Source of the DNA: Paenibacillaceae bacterium
Lineage (GTDB): Bacteria > Bacillota > Bacilli > Paenibacillales > Paenibacillaceae
Reading direction: 5' to 3'
DNA length: 64,000 nt
Assembly: GCA_004134985.1 (NCBI GenBank)
Contig: REGQ01000064.1
Coordinates: 1 to 64,000, forward strand
A program made the position numbers and the translations under genes. Under the pieces are notes generated by a model that saw only the letters and a list, made by a program, of their open reading frames with translations, was not told where the DNA came from and searched no databases. Every line of letters starts with the position of its first letter. Within the stretch, counting starts at the first letter, position 1. Shown piece after piece: positions 43,481 through 53,031 of this stretch.

Positions 43481-44926
43481 TTAATCTCCATTGTTGGACA
43501 GTGTCCAGTTTGCTTCGACAGGAAGCAGCAGCGTAAAAGTCGTGCCTGTGCCGAATTGGCTTTCTACCTCAATGGTGCCATGATGGGCTTCGACAATGTT
43601 TCGTACAATTGCCAGACCAAGCCCAGTCCCGCCTGAGGAAGCTCTTGTTCTTGCCTTATCCGCTTTATAAAAGCGTTCAAATATATAAGGGAGATCTTCC
43701 CGAGGGATGCCATGGCCTTCATCCTTCACTTGCAATTCAATGAATTCCCCGTCTTCTTTGGAGCGGCGGTCAGCGATCAGCCAGATCGAACCTGCAGGCG
43801 TATGCCGAAAAGCGTTATCAAGCAAATTCGTCAGCACCTGCTCCAACCTGTCTTCATCCCCAGCTGTCAGCACCAGCGGTTCGTCAGGCAATACATATTG
43901 AAATTGAATGTCCCTCTCTTTGGCATACACCTGAAACTTGCGGTGCACTCTGCGCAGCAGTCCATTAAGCTCAACTTCGGACATATTCATATCGAGATGG
44001 CCGGCTTCCATCCGTGCCAAATCAAGCAGATCTTTGACTAGTCTGCTCATACGCAGCGATTCATCATAAATAACTTGCACAAGCTCTTTGCGCTCTTCAG
44101 GCGAACCCGCGATATCATCGAGCAGCGCTTCGCTGTATCCCTGCAGCATCGACAACGGCGTGCGGATCTCATGCGAAACATTGGCTACAAAGTCGCTCCG
44201 CAGTTTCTCCAGCTTGGATTCCTCCGTAACATCCCGCATAACTGCAACTGCGCCGCGCACTGTATCATTGGATTTAAGCGGCGCCATCACGAGTGACCAT
44301 ACGCCGTCATGAACATGCACCATGCCGCTTAAATCCCGCCCTTCACGAACTACCGTACGATAAAATTCGTAAAGCGGTTCCGGTACTTCCCCGAACGCTT
44401 TGTATCCTGCTGACCTGCCTGCCCAGTCAAGACGGCTCCATTGGGTCATAAGACGCTGTCCCTGCGGATTGGTAAGAATGACGCTGCCGCTTGCATCGAA
44501 AGTAATGACCGCATCTGCCATGCTTCGCAAAATGCTGGACAAATGATCTTTCTCATGGTTAAGGTCGCGAATCAGTGTTTCAACTTCAGCCGCCATATGA
44601 TTGAACGTATTCGCCAAATCACCTATCTCATCCGAGGAGCGAATTGGAACTCTTGTCTTATATTCCCCTTGCGCAATCTGGTCAGCTGCTTTTTTGAGCT
44701 GCAGGAGCGGCTGCGTAATCTTCGTAATGAGGAAGAAGGCGAAAAACGTCGTCAGCAAAAAGCCGATGACGCCAACGAGCACAAACAGCACTTTTATATC
44801 ATGTGAATTTTCAAAATCATTAATATCCACATACTGAAGCAGAAACATGCCCAGGATAATCAAGACAACGGCCACGAGCAAAATGATCGTGAGCCACAAT
44901 TTGCCGACTACGCTTCGCCAGATCAT
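43481..44926 (-). CDS. resE: Sensor histidine kinase ResE
   Basis: The 481-residue membrane kinase has a first membrane helix near 11-30, a second near 45-65, a HAMP linker, a PAS-like domain, then the phospho-accepting motif FVANVSHEIRTPLSMLQGYS near 250-269 and an ATPase domain (EQVLTNLLDNAFRHT; ASSGGTGLGLAIVRNIV). It should respond to oxygen or nitric oxide status and phosphorylate ResD. The extracellular loop is very short, unlike ResE of B. subtilis; length and placement after resD support the call. The start is the first ATG after the resD stop. Confidence 0.92.
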   Translation of the reverse strand: MIWRSVVGKLWLTIILLVAVVLIILGMFLLQYVDINDFENSHDIKVLFVLVGVIGFLLTTFFAFFLITKITQPLLQLKKAADQIAQGEYKTRVPIRSSDEIGDLANTFNHMAAEVETLIRDLNHEKDHLSSILRSMADAVITFDASGSVILTNPQGQRLMTQWSRLDWAGRSAGYKAFGEVPEPLYEFYRTVVREGRDLSGMVHVHDGVWSLVMAPLKSNDTVRGAVAVMRDVTEESKLEKLRSDFVANVSHEIRTPLSMLQGYSEALLDDIAGSPEERKELVQVIYDESLRMSRLVKDLLDLARMEAGHLDMNMSEVELNGLLRRVHRKFQVYAKERDIQFQYVLPDEPLVLTAGDEDRLEQVLTNLLDNAFRHTPAGSIWLIADRRSKEDGEFIELQVKDEGHGIPREDLPYIFERFYKADKARTRASSGGTGLGLAIVRNIVEAHHGTIEVESQFGTGTTFTLLLPVEANWTLSNNGD

Positions 44927-44927
44927 T

Positions 44928-45647
44928 TTACTTGGGTACCTCAAGCTTGTATCCCACACCCCAAACTGTTGTAATCATCGCCGCCGCGTCAGGCGACACT
45001 TTATTAAGCTTTTCCCGCAGCCGTTTCACATGCGTATCTACCGTTCGCAAATCGCCGAAAAACTCATAATTCCATACATCCTTCAATAATTCTTCACGTG
45101 AAAAAACTTTGTCAGGCGATACAGCCAAATAATGGAGCAGCTCATATTCTTTTGGTGTCAGGCTGACTTCCTGGCCGCCTGCGGTCACCCGGTGCGCATC
45201 ATGCTCAATAATTAAATGCGGAAACACAATATTGTTGCTTGTGCTAGCTTCTTTCATTAAATAAGCTGTGGCGGATGATCGTCTCAAAATTGCTTTGACA
45301 CGATAAATGACTTCGCGAGGACTGAAAGGCTTGACAACATAATCGTCCGCCCCTACTTCAAACCCCTGAACACGGTTCGCTTCCTCGCCTTTTGCTGTCA
45401 GCATAATAACGGGCGTCGCCTTCACCTGACGCAGACGGGAACAAACTTCGATCCCGTCCATACCAGGGAGCATCACATCGAGCAAGATCAGATCGAAATC
45501 GTCTGCAGTAGCAATCCGCAGCGCATTTTCGCCATCCTCCGCCTCTTCGATTTCGTACCCTTCCTTCTCCAAATACATCTTTAACAATCTGCGAATGCGC
45601 TCTTCGTCATCCACAACAAGAATACGTTGTGCAACGGTCTCTGACAT
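44928..45647 (-). CDS. resD: Response regulator ResD
   Basis: The 239-residue OmpR-type regulator has a receiver domain with VVDDEERIRRLLKMYLEKEG, the phosphorylated Asp in ILLDVMLPGMDGIEV, and VKPFSPREVIYRVKAI, then a winged-helix domain (LTPKEYELLHYLAVSPDKVFSR, about 150-172). ResD activates respiration and cytochrome genes. ATG at 45647 follows GGAGTC; earlier readings overlap resC. It is in the operon resA-B-C-D-E. Confidence 0.95.
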   Translation of the reverse strand: MSETVAQRILVVDDEERIRRLLKMYLEKEGYEIEEAEDGENALRIATADDFDLILLDVMLPGMDGIEVCSRLRQVKATPVIMLTAKGEEANRVQGFEVGADDYVVKPFSPREVIYRVKAILRRSSATAYLMKEASTSNNIVFPHLIIEHDAHRVTAGGQEVSLTPKEYELLHYLAVSPDKVFSREELLKDVWNYEFFGDLRTVDTHVKRLREKLNKVSPDAAAMITTVWGVGYKLEVPK

Positions 45648-45678
45648 GGGTACCTGACTCCTCTCGGGTGGGTCCGGA

Positions 45679-46941
45679 CTACACTCCGGAATAGGAGTGC
45701 AACCCGGCAATAACAAGATTGACGCCAATTAATGTAAACATCACGACAACAAAACCAATTACAGCAAGCCAAGCCGAACGTTTTCCGAGCCAGCCTCGCG
45801 ACAGTCGCAGATGCAGATAGGCACTATAAAATAACCAAGTAATTAAAGCCCATACTTCCTTAGGGTCCCAGCCCCAGAATCTGGACCAGGCAATGTTCGC
45901 CCAGATCATCGCAAAGATCAAACCTCCCAAGGTGAAGACCGGGAATCCGATCGCAATCGAACGGTAACTGATTTCATCAAGATCATCAGGATCAATGCCA
46001 TCCAGCAACGGGCTGATCACCGCTCCAAGCGGACGGCGCGCGATAAGGCGCAGCAGCCCATAGAGCAATGAACCGGCCAGAACAGACCAAACGACCGTAT
46101 TCCATTTGCGGCCTGCGTTGACACCGTTCATCCATGATGGTGTTTCAAGCAACGGCTTGTTGATGCCAAGGAAGCTGTCCATCTCAACAACCTCACTATT
46201 GAACGGTTTGAAGATCGGCGGCATCGTGTAATCAACTTCCTCTTTGAAGGTTGATTCCTGTCCTCTGGCATCAATCTGAACCATTTCGCGATGGAATGAT
46301 GCTTGATAATCCATGCCGCGGAATGTAAATACCGTTATAATGAAAGCAACTATAATCACAATAACATAGAGTACGAACTCAATCCAGCGCTGGGAACGAA
46401 TCGCTGCTTGGGTCTTGTCCTTGTAATCGGCCACGCGCAGCAAATACATTAACCCTGCGGCAAAACCGACCGCAAAAAACGCATCCCCGAGACCAGCCGT
46501 CGTCACATGAATTTTGAGCCAGATGGAGTTGAGTGCCGGAATAAGCGGCTGCACTTCCTGCGGGAACACTGAAGCGTAAGCAACAATTAATATTGTCAGC
46601 GGCAGTGCGAACATCCCGAGCAATACTGAACGGTAAATGGCAAAAATAATAGTGAAAGCCACCATAATTGCCATCCCCAGAAAACTCATAAACTCATACA
46701 TATTGCTTGTCGGAATATGGCCCGAACCTGCCCAGCGGGTAAAGAAGAATACAAGATGGGCTGCCAACCCTAGAGACGATGTAATAAAGGCGACGCGGCC
46801 CCATCTTTTAATATGCTGCTTTGGATCACGGTTACTCCAATTTTTGCCGCCAACGGCAATCATATAGAACAGAAAACCGAAACAGTAAAGAAAGAAAGCA
46901 GCCATAAAAGCATTACTGCTGAATGCCAACCAATCACTCAC
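45679..46941 (-). CDS. resC: Cytochrome c biogenesis protein ResC (CcsA-like)
   Basis: The 420-residue membrane protein has about ten helices. WANIAWSRFWGWDPKEVWAL contains the tryptophan-rich heme-handling motif, and two or more His sites flank it. With ResB it exports and attaches heme to apocytochrome c. It overlaps resB by 4 bp. Confidence 0.95.
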   Translation of the reverse strand: MSDWLAFSSNAFMAAFFLYCFGFLFYMIAVGGKNWSNRDPKQHIKRWGRVAFITSSLGLAAHLVFFFTRWAGSGHIPTSNMYEFMSFLGMAIMVAFTIIFAIYRSVLLGMFALPLTILIVAYASVFPQEVQPLIPALNSIWLKIHVTTAGLGDAFFAVGFAAGLMYLLRVADYKDKTQAAIRSQRWIEFVLYVIVIIVAFIITVFTFRGMDYQASFHREMVQIDARGQESTFKEEVDYTMPPIFKPFNSEVVEMDSFLGINKPLLETPSWMNGVNAGRKWNTVVWSVLAGSLLYGLLRLIARRPLGAVISPLLDGIDPDDLDEISYRSIAIGFPVFTLGGLIFAMIWANIAWSRFWGWDPKEVWALITWLFYSAYLHLRLSRGWLGKRSAWLAVIGFVVVMFTLIGVNLVIAGLHSYSGV

Positions 46942-48593
46942 TTTTTATCTCCTCCGTTTTCTAACGACTTTGGCTCGATCTTAATATCAAGCTTGCTGAG
47001 AACTGACGCAACTTCCGCACGCATGCCGTACCAGTTTTTATTGGTGTGCGCCCCAAGCGACAGCTTGCCCCCATCAATACGAAGCCAAATTCTGCGATGA
47101 TGCCAATAAAACCCCATTACCAAGCCAATCATCGAAATGGTAGCACCCACCCAAACGAACGGGAGCGCCGTATCGATCCGAATATTAAGCGATGTACTCG
47201 GACCAGCGAACGTGACATTTTCCATCGATTGTACACGGATATCAAATCGCTCGGCAATTTTGCGGTTAATTAAATCCTGACTGTAGCGCTGCTTGTCCAA
47301 TTGAATTGGAAAGTAGAGAAAAGGCTCGCCTTTGTCATCAATGTCCGGGCCTTTCAATAAAAAGAGATATGCCGGCGCATTCGGCTGACTGGACAGCGTA
47401 ATAGGCTCCCCGTTCTCATCCAGTGAAAACTCCATATACTGCTCTCTAAGCTCAAGATTGTATGGGCCAAGCTCATACACCAGTTCCGGGTTTTTGATCG
47501 ACAGCTCGAATGGACCATACTCTTCTCCGGTTTGCTTGTTAATCAATACCGGGTGGATCGTTTCCAGCTTTGGCGTCGTATCAAAATCAAATTGATAGGC
47601 GCTCAGCCCTTTATACGACAGCGGCTCATTCACCTTAATGGCATGACGTTCGACTTCCTTCAGTTCCGGTCCTTGCACCAGATCTCCGCAACGATCCACG
47701 CATTCATACAAAACCGCCCGCGTCTCATAAAGCTTGGCGCGCAGCGTGCCCTGCATGCGTGGAGGAAGCTCGTCATCCGCGTAATATTCCACTGTAAATT
47801 TTTCGTTTTTAATGTAATAATTCGTATTTTTAATTTCCACTGCTTCCCCTTCAGGGATGGTTACATATTGATCCATGTAGTATCCTGGGATACTTCTGGC
47901 CAGCACCGCCAGCAAAAATATAATGAGTCCGATGTGGTTTATGTACGGCCCCCACCGGCTAAAACGGTTTTTCTCCGCCAGCAGCGCTTCCCCGTCCTTA
48001 TGCACACGGTAGTTCTTTTTCTTCAACTGTTTGGCCATCTTGTCCACAAACGCGACAGGATCGCCTTCAATCTGCTGGGAATAGACAACTTTTTGTCTAG
48101 TAATAAACTGCAAATGCTTGCGGATCTGCTGCTTGCTAAGCGCCCTGTATAGCGGAAGGACACGATCCAGGCTGCAGATAACGAGGGAAGCCCCGATCAT
48201 GACTAGCAACCCGATAAACCACCAAGATTCGTAGGTCCGGGAGAAGCCAAGCCGGTAATACCATTTCCCAATGTTGCCGTAGGTCATTTCATAATAGAGG
48301 GAAGGATCGCCGCTAATAAACGACGATTCTTGCGGATAAATCGTACCGAATATTGAAGTGATCAGTGTGAAAATAATTAAATACACAGCAATTTTTACTG
48401 ACGAAAAAAAGTTCCATATTTTATCGATCCAGTTGGGATTTGATTTCTGTGAACGTCTTGCTACCCCGTCATAGCGCATTTCCAGCACTTCTTCAGAAGA
48501 AGTATCCTTCATCAGCGGTTTGCCGCAGGATTCGCAAAGAACAGTTCCTACATTGTTTTGATGGCCGCATTCGCATTTGGTGTTTTGAATCAT
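46938..48593 (-). CDS. resB: Cytochrome c biogenesis protein ResB (Ccs1-like)
   Basis: The 551-residue protein begins with a zinc-ribbon-like segment (KCECGHQNNVGTVLCESCGKP, shown here by its cysteines at residues 7, 9, 20 and 23) followed by four membrane helices and a large outward domain. WNFFSSVKIAVYLIIFTLI marks the first helix. It forms the heme export and ligation unit with ResC. The cysteines and overall layout match B. subtilis ResB. Confidence 0.94.
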   Translation of the reverse strand: MIQNTKCECGHQNNVGTVLCESCGKPLMKDTSSEEVLEMRYDGVARRSQKSNPNWIDKIWNFFSSVKIAVYLIIFTLITSIFGTIYPQESSFISGDPSLYYEMTYGNIGKWYYRLGFSRTYESWWFIGLLVMIGASLVICSLDRVLPLYRALSKQQIRKHLQFITRQKVVYSQQIEGDPVAFVDKMAKQLKKKNYRVHKDGEALLAEKNRFSRWGPYINHIGLIIFLLAVLARSIPGYYMDQYVTIPEGEAVEIKNTNYYIKNEKFTVEYYADDELPPRMQGTLRAKLYETRAVLYECVDRCGDLVQGPELKEVERHAIKVNEPLSYKGLSAYQFDFDTTPKLETIHPVLINKQTGEEYGPFELSIKNPELVYELGPYNLELREQYMEFSLDENGEPITLSSQPNAPAYLFLLKGPDIDDKGEPFLYFPIQLDKQRYSQDLINRKIAERFDIRVQSMENVTFAGPSTSLNIRIDTALPFVWVGATISMIGLVMGFYWHHRRIWLRIDGGKLSLGAHTNKNWYGMRAEVASVLSKLDIKIEPKSLENGGDKK

Positions 48594-48617
48594 GCAGGTC
48601 CCTCCTTCTTCGCTCGT

Positions 48618-49151
48618 TTAAGCCTGCAGCAATTGCTCGACTCGCTGTTCAATTTGTTCTTCTGACATCGGCCCAATAAATATTTCCATAATTTTTCCGT
48701 CCGGTTTCACAAAAATCGTCGTTGGATAGGAACGAATGCCGAATGCGCGCTCGGTCTTCCGTCCCACGTCCCGTACTATCGGATAAGTCAGTTCCAGCTT
48801 GCGCACAAAATTTACGATCGGCAAAGTCGGTTCGCTCAAATTAATTGCGAGCAATTCAATGTCGAGCCCTTTTTCTTTCCAACTATCATACTGCTTTTGG
48901 AAGGTAGGCATTTCAGTCACGCAAGGCTTGCAAAATGTCCCCCAGAAATTAATAACCAGGGGCCTTCCTACATAATCTTCAAGTTTGTGCGTATTGCCGT
49001 TTAGATCACCCAGTGTAAACGCTGGCGGCTGTTCGCCAGGCTTGGGCACACTGCTGTCATTTGCAAACAGCGTCTTGCCAATCGCGTAGCCACCGATTAG
49101 CAAGACGCCTAATAAAATTGCAATTTGAATCGTTTTTCTTCTTGCACCCAT
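48618..49151 (-). CDS. resA: Thiol-disulfide oxidoreductase ResA
   Basis: The 177-residue protein has a membrane anchor (TIQIAILLGVLLIGGYAIG) and an extracytoplasmic thioredoxin domain. The active site is FWGTFCKPCVTEMPTF near residues 69-84, with CKPC instead of the more usual CEPC. ResA keeps apocytochrome c cysteines reduced for heme attachment. It is the first gene of the res operon, and rluB lies next upstream. Confidence 0.95.
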   Translation of the reverse strand: MGARRKTIQIAILLGVLLIGGYAIGKTLFANDSSVPKPGEQPPAFTLGDLNGNTHKLEDYVGRPLVINFWGTFCKPCVTEMPTFQKQYDSWKEKGLDIELLAINLSEPTLPIVNFVRKLELTYPIVRDVGRKTERAFGIRSYPTTIFVKPDGKIMEIFIGPMSEEQIEQRVEQLLQA

Positions 49152-49230
49152 CAGTCAGTCACCACCCATTTTTATCACAATCATTATTCTATTATAACGA
49201 TAAAGACCTGGGCAATGCTTTTAGAACCGT

Positions 49231-49974
49231 TCACTTTTTATGAACATTGTGTGTCCTGTTTGCCAGTGCAAGCAGTCCATCCACTTCCTTGGGCGTCAAG
49301 TGACGAGATTTTCCCCGCTGCAAATTAAATAGGCTCAGCTCGCCGAAACGGACGCGTTTCAGACGGGTGACAGGATGTGAAATTGCCTCAAACATCCGCC
49401 GTACCTGACGATTGCGGCCCTCATGAATGGTAATCGAAATGGTCGCTTGTTTTTTATCTGTATCCACATCAAAATATTCAACTTGGGCTGGCGCTGTCAT
49501 GCCATCCTCCAGTTGAATTCCTTTGGCCAGCTTGTCCAGCAATGAGCCATGAGGAACGCCTTTGACCGTAGCCAGATAGGTTTTGGGGACGTGATGCTTC
49601 GGATGGGTCAGCAAATTGGCAAACTCGCCGTCATTGGTAAGCAGCAGAAGTCCTTCCGTATCGTAGTCCAATCTTCCAACAGGGTACACTCGCTCTTTAA
49701 TTTCCGGCAAAAAATCAGCCACCACTTTACGCCCCTGCGGATCATGTGCGCTTGTGATGACTCCTTTCGGCTTATTCATCATAATATACAATTTCTTCTC
49801 ACTGCGTATGCGCTTGCCATTTACCGCAATGATGTCTTGCTCAGGGTCTGCCTTGACGCCAAGCGTTGTAACAGGCTCGTCGTTTACGGTCACCTGCCCT
49901 GAAAGAATCAGTTCCTCGCATTTGCGGCGTGATGCTACACCGGCCTGCGCTAATATTTTTTGTAATCGTTCCAC
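49231..49974 (-). CDS. rluB: 23S rRNA pseudouridine synthase RluB
   Basis: The 247-residue enzyme has an N-terminal S4 domain (LQKILAQAGVASRRKCEELI) and a catalytic domain with YPVGRLDYDTEGLLLLTNDG, which contains the catalytic Asp. RNRQVRRMFEAISHPVTRLKR is the RluB/RsuA group motif. It modifies large-subunit rRNA. Start is GTG. It lies between spmB and resA, as in B. subtilis. Confidence 0.94.
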   Translation of the reverse strand: MERLQKILAQAGVASRRKCEELILSGQVTVNDEPVTTLGVKADPEQDIIAVNGKRIRSEKKLYIMMNKPKGVITSAHDPQGRKVVADFLPEIKERVYPVGRLDYDTEGLLLLTNDGEFANLLTHPKHHVPKTYLATVKGVPHGSLLDKLAKGIQLEDGMTAPAQVEYFDVDTDKKQATISITIHEGRNRQVRRMFEAISHPVTRLKRVRFGELSLFNLQRGKSRHLTPKEVDGLLALANRTHNVHKK

Positions 49975-50050
49975 GCTTTCTTCACCTCACCTCCATCATA
50001 ACCATTCATTGAGGAAAGTACAAGCTTCGCCCAGCTTGTTTTGCATATCA

Positions 50051-50584
50051 TTAACTGAATACATACAAACAAATGATTATTGCAGCAATGAATCCGACCG
50101 CATCCGAAAACAGGCCAACTTTGAGCGCATATCTTGAACGCCGTATGCCAATCGCGCCGAAATAAACTGTCAGCACATACAGTGTCGTATCCGTGCTTCC
50201 TTGAATCGTCGAAGCGATTCTTCCGATCATGGAGTCCGGTCCGTACGTTTTGATCAGTTCTGTCGTGTAGGCAAGCGATCCCGCGCCAGTAAGAGGGCGC
50301 AATATGCCCAGCGGGAACACCTCCTCCGGCATTCCGAGCCAGTCGAACAACGGCCGAATGCCTTGCATCATAATATCCATCGCTCCCGATGCCCGAAACA
50401 TGCTGATTGCTACCATCATCCCTACCAGATGGGGGATAATTTGCACCGCCGTATCAAATCCCCCTTTTGCTCCGTCAATAAAAGACTCATAAACAGGGAT
50501 TTTGCGAAATGCAGCATACAACGGCACAAAGACAATAATCGCCGGAATTGCCCAAATGGAAAGGAGATTTATTATTTCAAACAT
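50051..50584 (-). CDS. spmB: Spore maturation protein SpmB
   Basis: The 177-residue membrane protein has about five hydrophobic segments. IPVYESFIDGAKGGFDTAV near 25-43 and LRPLTGAGSLAYTTELIKTYGPDS mark the nucleoside-transporter-like family. With SpmA it is needed for spore core dehydration. ATG at 50584 follows a long G-rich ribosome site. It follows spmA by 43 bp. Confidence 0.95.
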   Translation of the reverse strand: MFEIINLLSIWAIPAIIVFVPLYAAFRKIPVYESFIDGAKGGFDTAVQIIPHLVGMMVAISMFRASGAMDIMMQGIRPLFDWLGMPEEVFPLGILRPLTGAGSLAYTTELIKTYGPDSMIGRIASTIQGSTDTTLYVLTVYFGAIGIRRSRYALKVGLFSDAVGFIAAIIICLYVFS

Positions 50585-50627
50585 ATTCCCACCCCCCACA
50601 AAACGATGCTTGACCGTTTTATGTCCT

Positions 50628-51224
50628 TCATTGTTTGATTGCTGCTCTTAGCGCTCTTCCCCGATACCATCGATCCGCCAAAATGGCGGCGAGCGTAGCA
50701 ATTGCTGTCGCTACAAGCGTTGTTCCCACAATCTCGGCTGGATGCGCAGAATCAAAATTCATGCGAATCGCAATTAATGTCGTAGGAACCAGCGTTATGC
50801 TTGATGTATTAAGCGCGAGCAGCGTGCACATTGCAGGCGTCGCAGTCTCTTTGTCCGGATTCAGCTTCTGCAGCTCCTGCATCGCTTTAATGCCCATCGG
50901 CGTGGCTGCATTGCCAAGTCCCAGTATGTTCGCGCTCATATTCGTCATAATGTAACCTAAGGCAGGATGATTGCGGGGCACGTCCGGGAACAGAAAACGG
51001 ACAAGCGGGCTGAGCAGCACAGCCAGCTTGCGCATCAGGCCGGCATCTTCCCCGATACGCATCAGCCCCATCCAGAAAACGAGAATGCTGATCAGGCCAA
51101 AGCTGACCGTCACACCGGTTTTAGCCCCTTCAAACGCCGACTCAGTCAACATTTCCATTCTGCCGGTAACCATTGCGGAAACTACGCTCACAACAATCAG
51201 AAACAACCAGATCCAGTTGACCAC
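50628..51224 (-). CDS. spmA: Spore maturation protein SpmA
   Basis: The 198-residue membrane protein has about five helices, with MTNMSANILGLGNAATPMGIKAMQEL near the middle (shown in part) typical of SpmA, whose fold is related to SpmB. It acts with SpmB in spore core dehydration and heat resistance. Start is GTG after AGGTGG. It is directly downstream of dacB in the order dacB-spmA-spmB, as in B. subtilis. Confidence 0.95.
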   Translation of the reverse strand: MVNWIWLFLIVVSVVSAMVTGRMEMLTESAFEGAKTGVTVSFGLISILVFWMGLMRIGEDAGLMRKLAVLLSPLVRFLFPDVPRNHPALGYIMTNMSANILGLGNAATPMGIKAMQELQKLNPDKETATPAMCTLLALNTSSITLVPTTLIAIRMNFDSAHPAEIVGTTLVATAIATLAAILADRWYRGRALRAAIKQ

Positions 51225-51243
51225 ATCAGTCCACCTGCCTTTC

Positions 51244-52404
51244 TCAGCGGTTCAGGAAAAATAGATTCGTAAACACAATCTTCAGACTGGCAATAAATGA
51301 ACCCCGCGTCGCGTTTGGCATATAAGAAGCTTGGGACGCTTGATCCAATGATGGATTATGCTGTGCCATTGCCTGGGCTTGTTCAGGATCTTCCCTCACC
51401 GCTACCGCTCCTATTTTGCTCTGCCCCACATACAACTCCAGCCTGCCTCTTTCACCAAGCAAAAAATTAGCACTATCTTCTTTGGTAAGTACCAGTTTGG
51501 TAGTTAACTGGCTGCCTTCCCCGTCTGCGAACGGATAGCGAAACGTACGTTCAACCATAAATGGGTAACCATTTATTTGCTGACCTTGCTGCACAACATC
51601 CTGCAGCGGGAAATGCTCAAAGCCAAAGTCCAATAAATTGCGGTGATCAAGCCAGTCATCGCCATCATTCAAAGTAACCGCCACCAGTTGCTGGCCATCA
51701 CGTGTTGCAGAACTGACCAGACAGCGAAATGCCTGTTTCGTATAACCCGTTTTGACACCATCAGCACCCTCGTACATCGTGAGCATCTTGTTTTTATTGG
51801 TCCAGCGATAATCCCATTCATCATTAGGGTTAGGGACATTCTTCACCCGTGTTTTGACAATTTCACGAAAGCTTTCGTTACGCATCGCATACGCTGTCAA
51901 TTGAGCCATGTCATTAGCGGAAGAATAGTGGTCCTCATGATCGAGCCCGTGCGGGTTCATAAAATGCGTATTTTGCAAGCCAAGCCACTCCGCCTTCTCA
52001 TTCATCATATGAACAAATCCCTCTTCCGAGCCTCCGACATGCTCTGCGATTGCCGTCGCAGCATCGTTGCCAGAGCGCAGCATGAGCCCGTAAAGCATAT
52101 GGCCCAAACTCATTTCCTCGCCAACCTTCAGATAGATTGACGAACCTTCCTTACCTGCCGCCCGCTTGCCTACTTTTACAACATCAGCCAAATCACCATG
52201 CTCGATGGCCACAATCGCTGTCATAATTTTGGTCAGGCTCGCAATTTTATTGCGTTCATCACCGTTTTCCTCATGCAGCAAACGGCCAGACTCCACATCT
52301 ATTAGCGCTGACGCATGGGCATTCGTCGATATTTTCGGCGCCGCTGCGCTAATGCTCGTATAACTGGCGGGCAGCATTAGAAACACAGCCAGCAGCACCA
52401 GCAT
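51244..52404 (-). CDS. dacB: D-alanyl-D-alanine carboxypeptidase DacB
   Basis: The predicted 386-residue protein starts with a signal peptide (LVLLAVFLMLPASYTSISAA) and the penicillin-binding domain with SLTKIM (S-x2-K) near 60, SGN (S-x-N) near 110, and KTGYT near 212, then the C-terminal extension of PBP5-type enzymes. DacB trims cortex peptidoglycan in spores. ATG at 52404 follows AGAGGA at eight bases; a much longer upstream reading has no signal at its own start. Confidence 0.93.
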   Translation of the reverse strand: MLVLLAVFLMLPASYTSISAAAPKISTNAHASALIDVESGRLLHEENGDERNKIASLTKIMTAIVAIEHGDLADVVKVGKRAAGKEGSSIYLKVGEEMSLGHMLYGLMLRSGNDAATAIAEHVGGSEEGFVHMMNEKAEWLGLQNTHFMNPHGLDHEDHYSSANDMAQLTAYAMRNESFREIVKTRVKNVPNPNDEWDYRWTNKNKMLTMYEGADGVKTGYTKQAFRCLVSSATRDGQQLVAVTLNDGDDWLDHRNLLDFGFEHFPLQDVVQQGQQINGYPFMVERTFRYPFADGEGSQLTTKLVLTKEDSANFLLGERGRLELYVGQSKIGAVAVREDPEQAQAMAQHNPSLDQASQASYMPNATRGSFIASLKIVFTNLFFLNR

Positions 52405-53031
52405 AATTCTAGTCCTCTTCCTCCACTTGCTCCCCGAGCCCCCGGGGCTTTTCCTCTTTGCCGAGCTGAATCCGCTTAACGGAAAGTTCCCGCTTCCCGA
52501 GCTTATTTCCCTTGTTGTCGCTCTGTGATTTGCTTTCATATTGCAAAAATTCGTCATACCCTTCTTTTCTCCCCTTCCATACGGCGCACGAGAGGCCGGG
52601 GTCTTGTACAACCTTCTGTACAGTATATGAGGGACCAGCTTGGATATGTCTGTTCTTGCACAATGGATGACTTGGCAAGCGCGGTCTTGCTCATGGTTGA
52701 CTTCTAACCACGTACTCACCCACCAAGCGGCCTTAGCCAGGCCATCCCGCCTCGCCGTCCTTGACGGCAGTCAGTGTAGCTTGGAGACCTTGCGTCAGCG
52801 TGCGCGGCATTTGGGGTGAACGAGGGGGACGACCATGGCAGTGGATGTTGCAGCAGCGACAGGGAGCCGGCGGCAAGCGGTGGGTATGGCCTGTTCACTT
52901 CTGTCATTGATGCTAATGTGCGTACGTCATTCGTACGAATTTGTTTTTCAAACCAGGCATAAAAAAAAAGCCTTTAACTTTCGCTGCAAACAAGCAGCAT
53001 AAGTTAAAGGCTTCGATATGCGATTTGAAAA
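52405..53031. other. 627-bp gap between dacB and RNase J gene
   Basis: No gene can be supported. It contains an open frame of charged residues on the minus strand (52409-52678) with no clear start, a short plus-strand frame with a good ribosome site (52835-53002), a palindrome TTCGTACGAA at about 52930-52939, and the RNase J terminator. The dacB promoter should also lie here. Confidence 0.55.
52960..53013 (-). terminator. Terminator after the RNase J gene
   Basis: AAGCCTTTAACTT with AAGTTAAAGGCTT as arms, an inner GCTGC/GCAGC stem, and a long T-run on the minus strand. Confidence 0.92.

Noticed and set aside
52409-52678. 89-codon minus-strand frame ending 4 bp before dacB
   Set aside because: Composition is charged and gene-like, but no start with a ribosome site is visible and the first half looks random; kept only as a possibility.
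52716-52907. 63-codon minus-strand frame in the dacB-rnj gap
   Set aside because: Low-complexity composition (Pro, Ser, Arg, Gly), no ribosome site and no known match.
52835-53002. Plus-strand 55-codon frame with GAGGGGG before its ATG
   Set aside because: It runs through the RNase J terminator and shows no recognisable sequence, so the ribosome site is probably chance.
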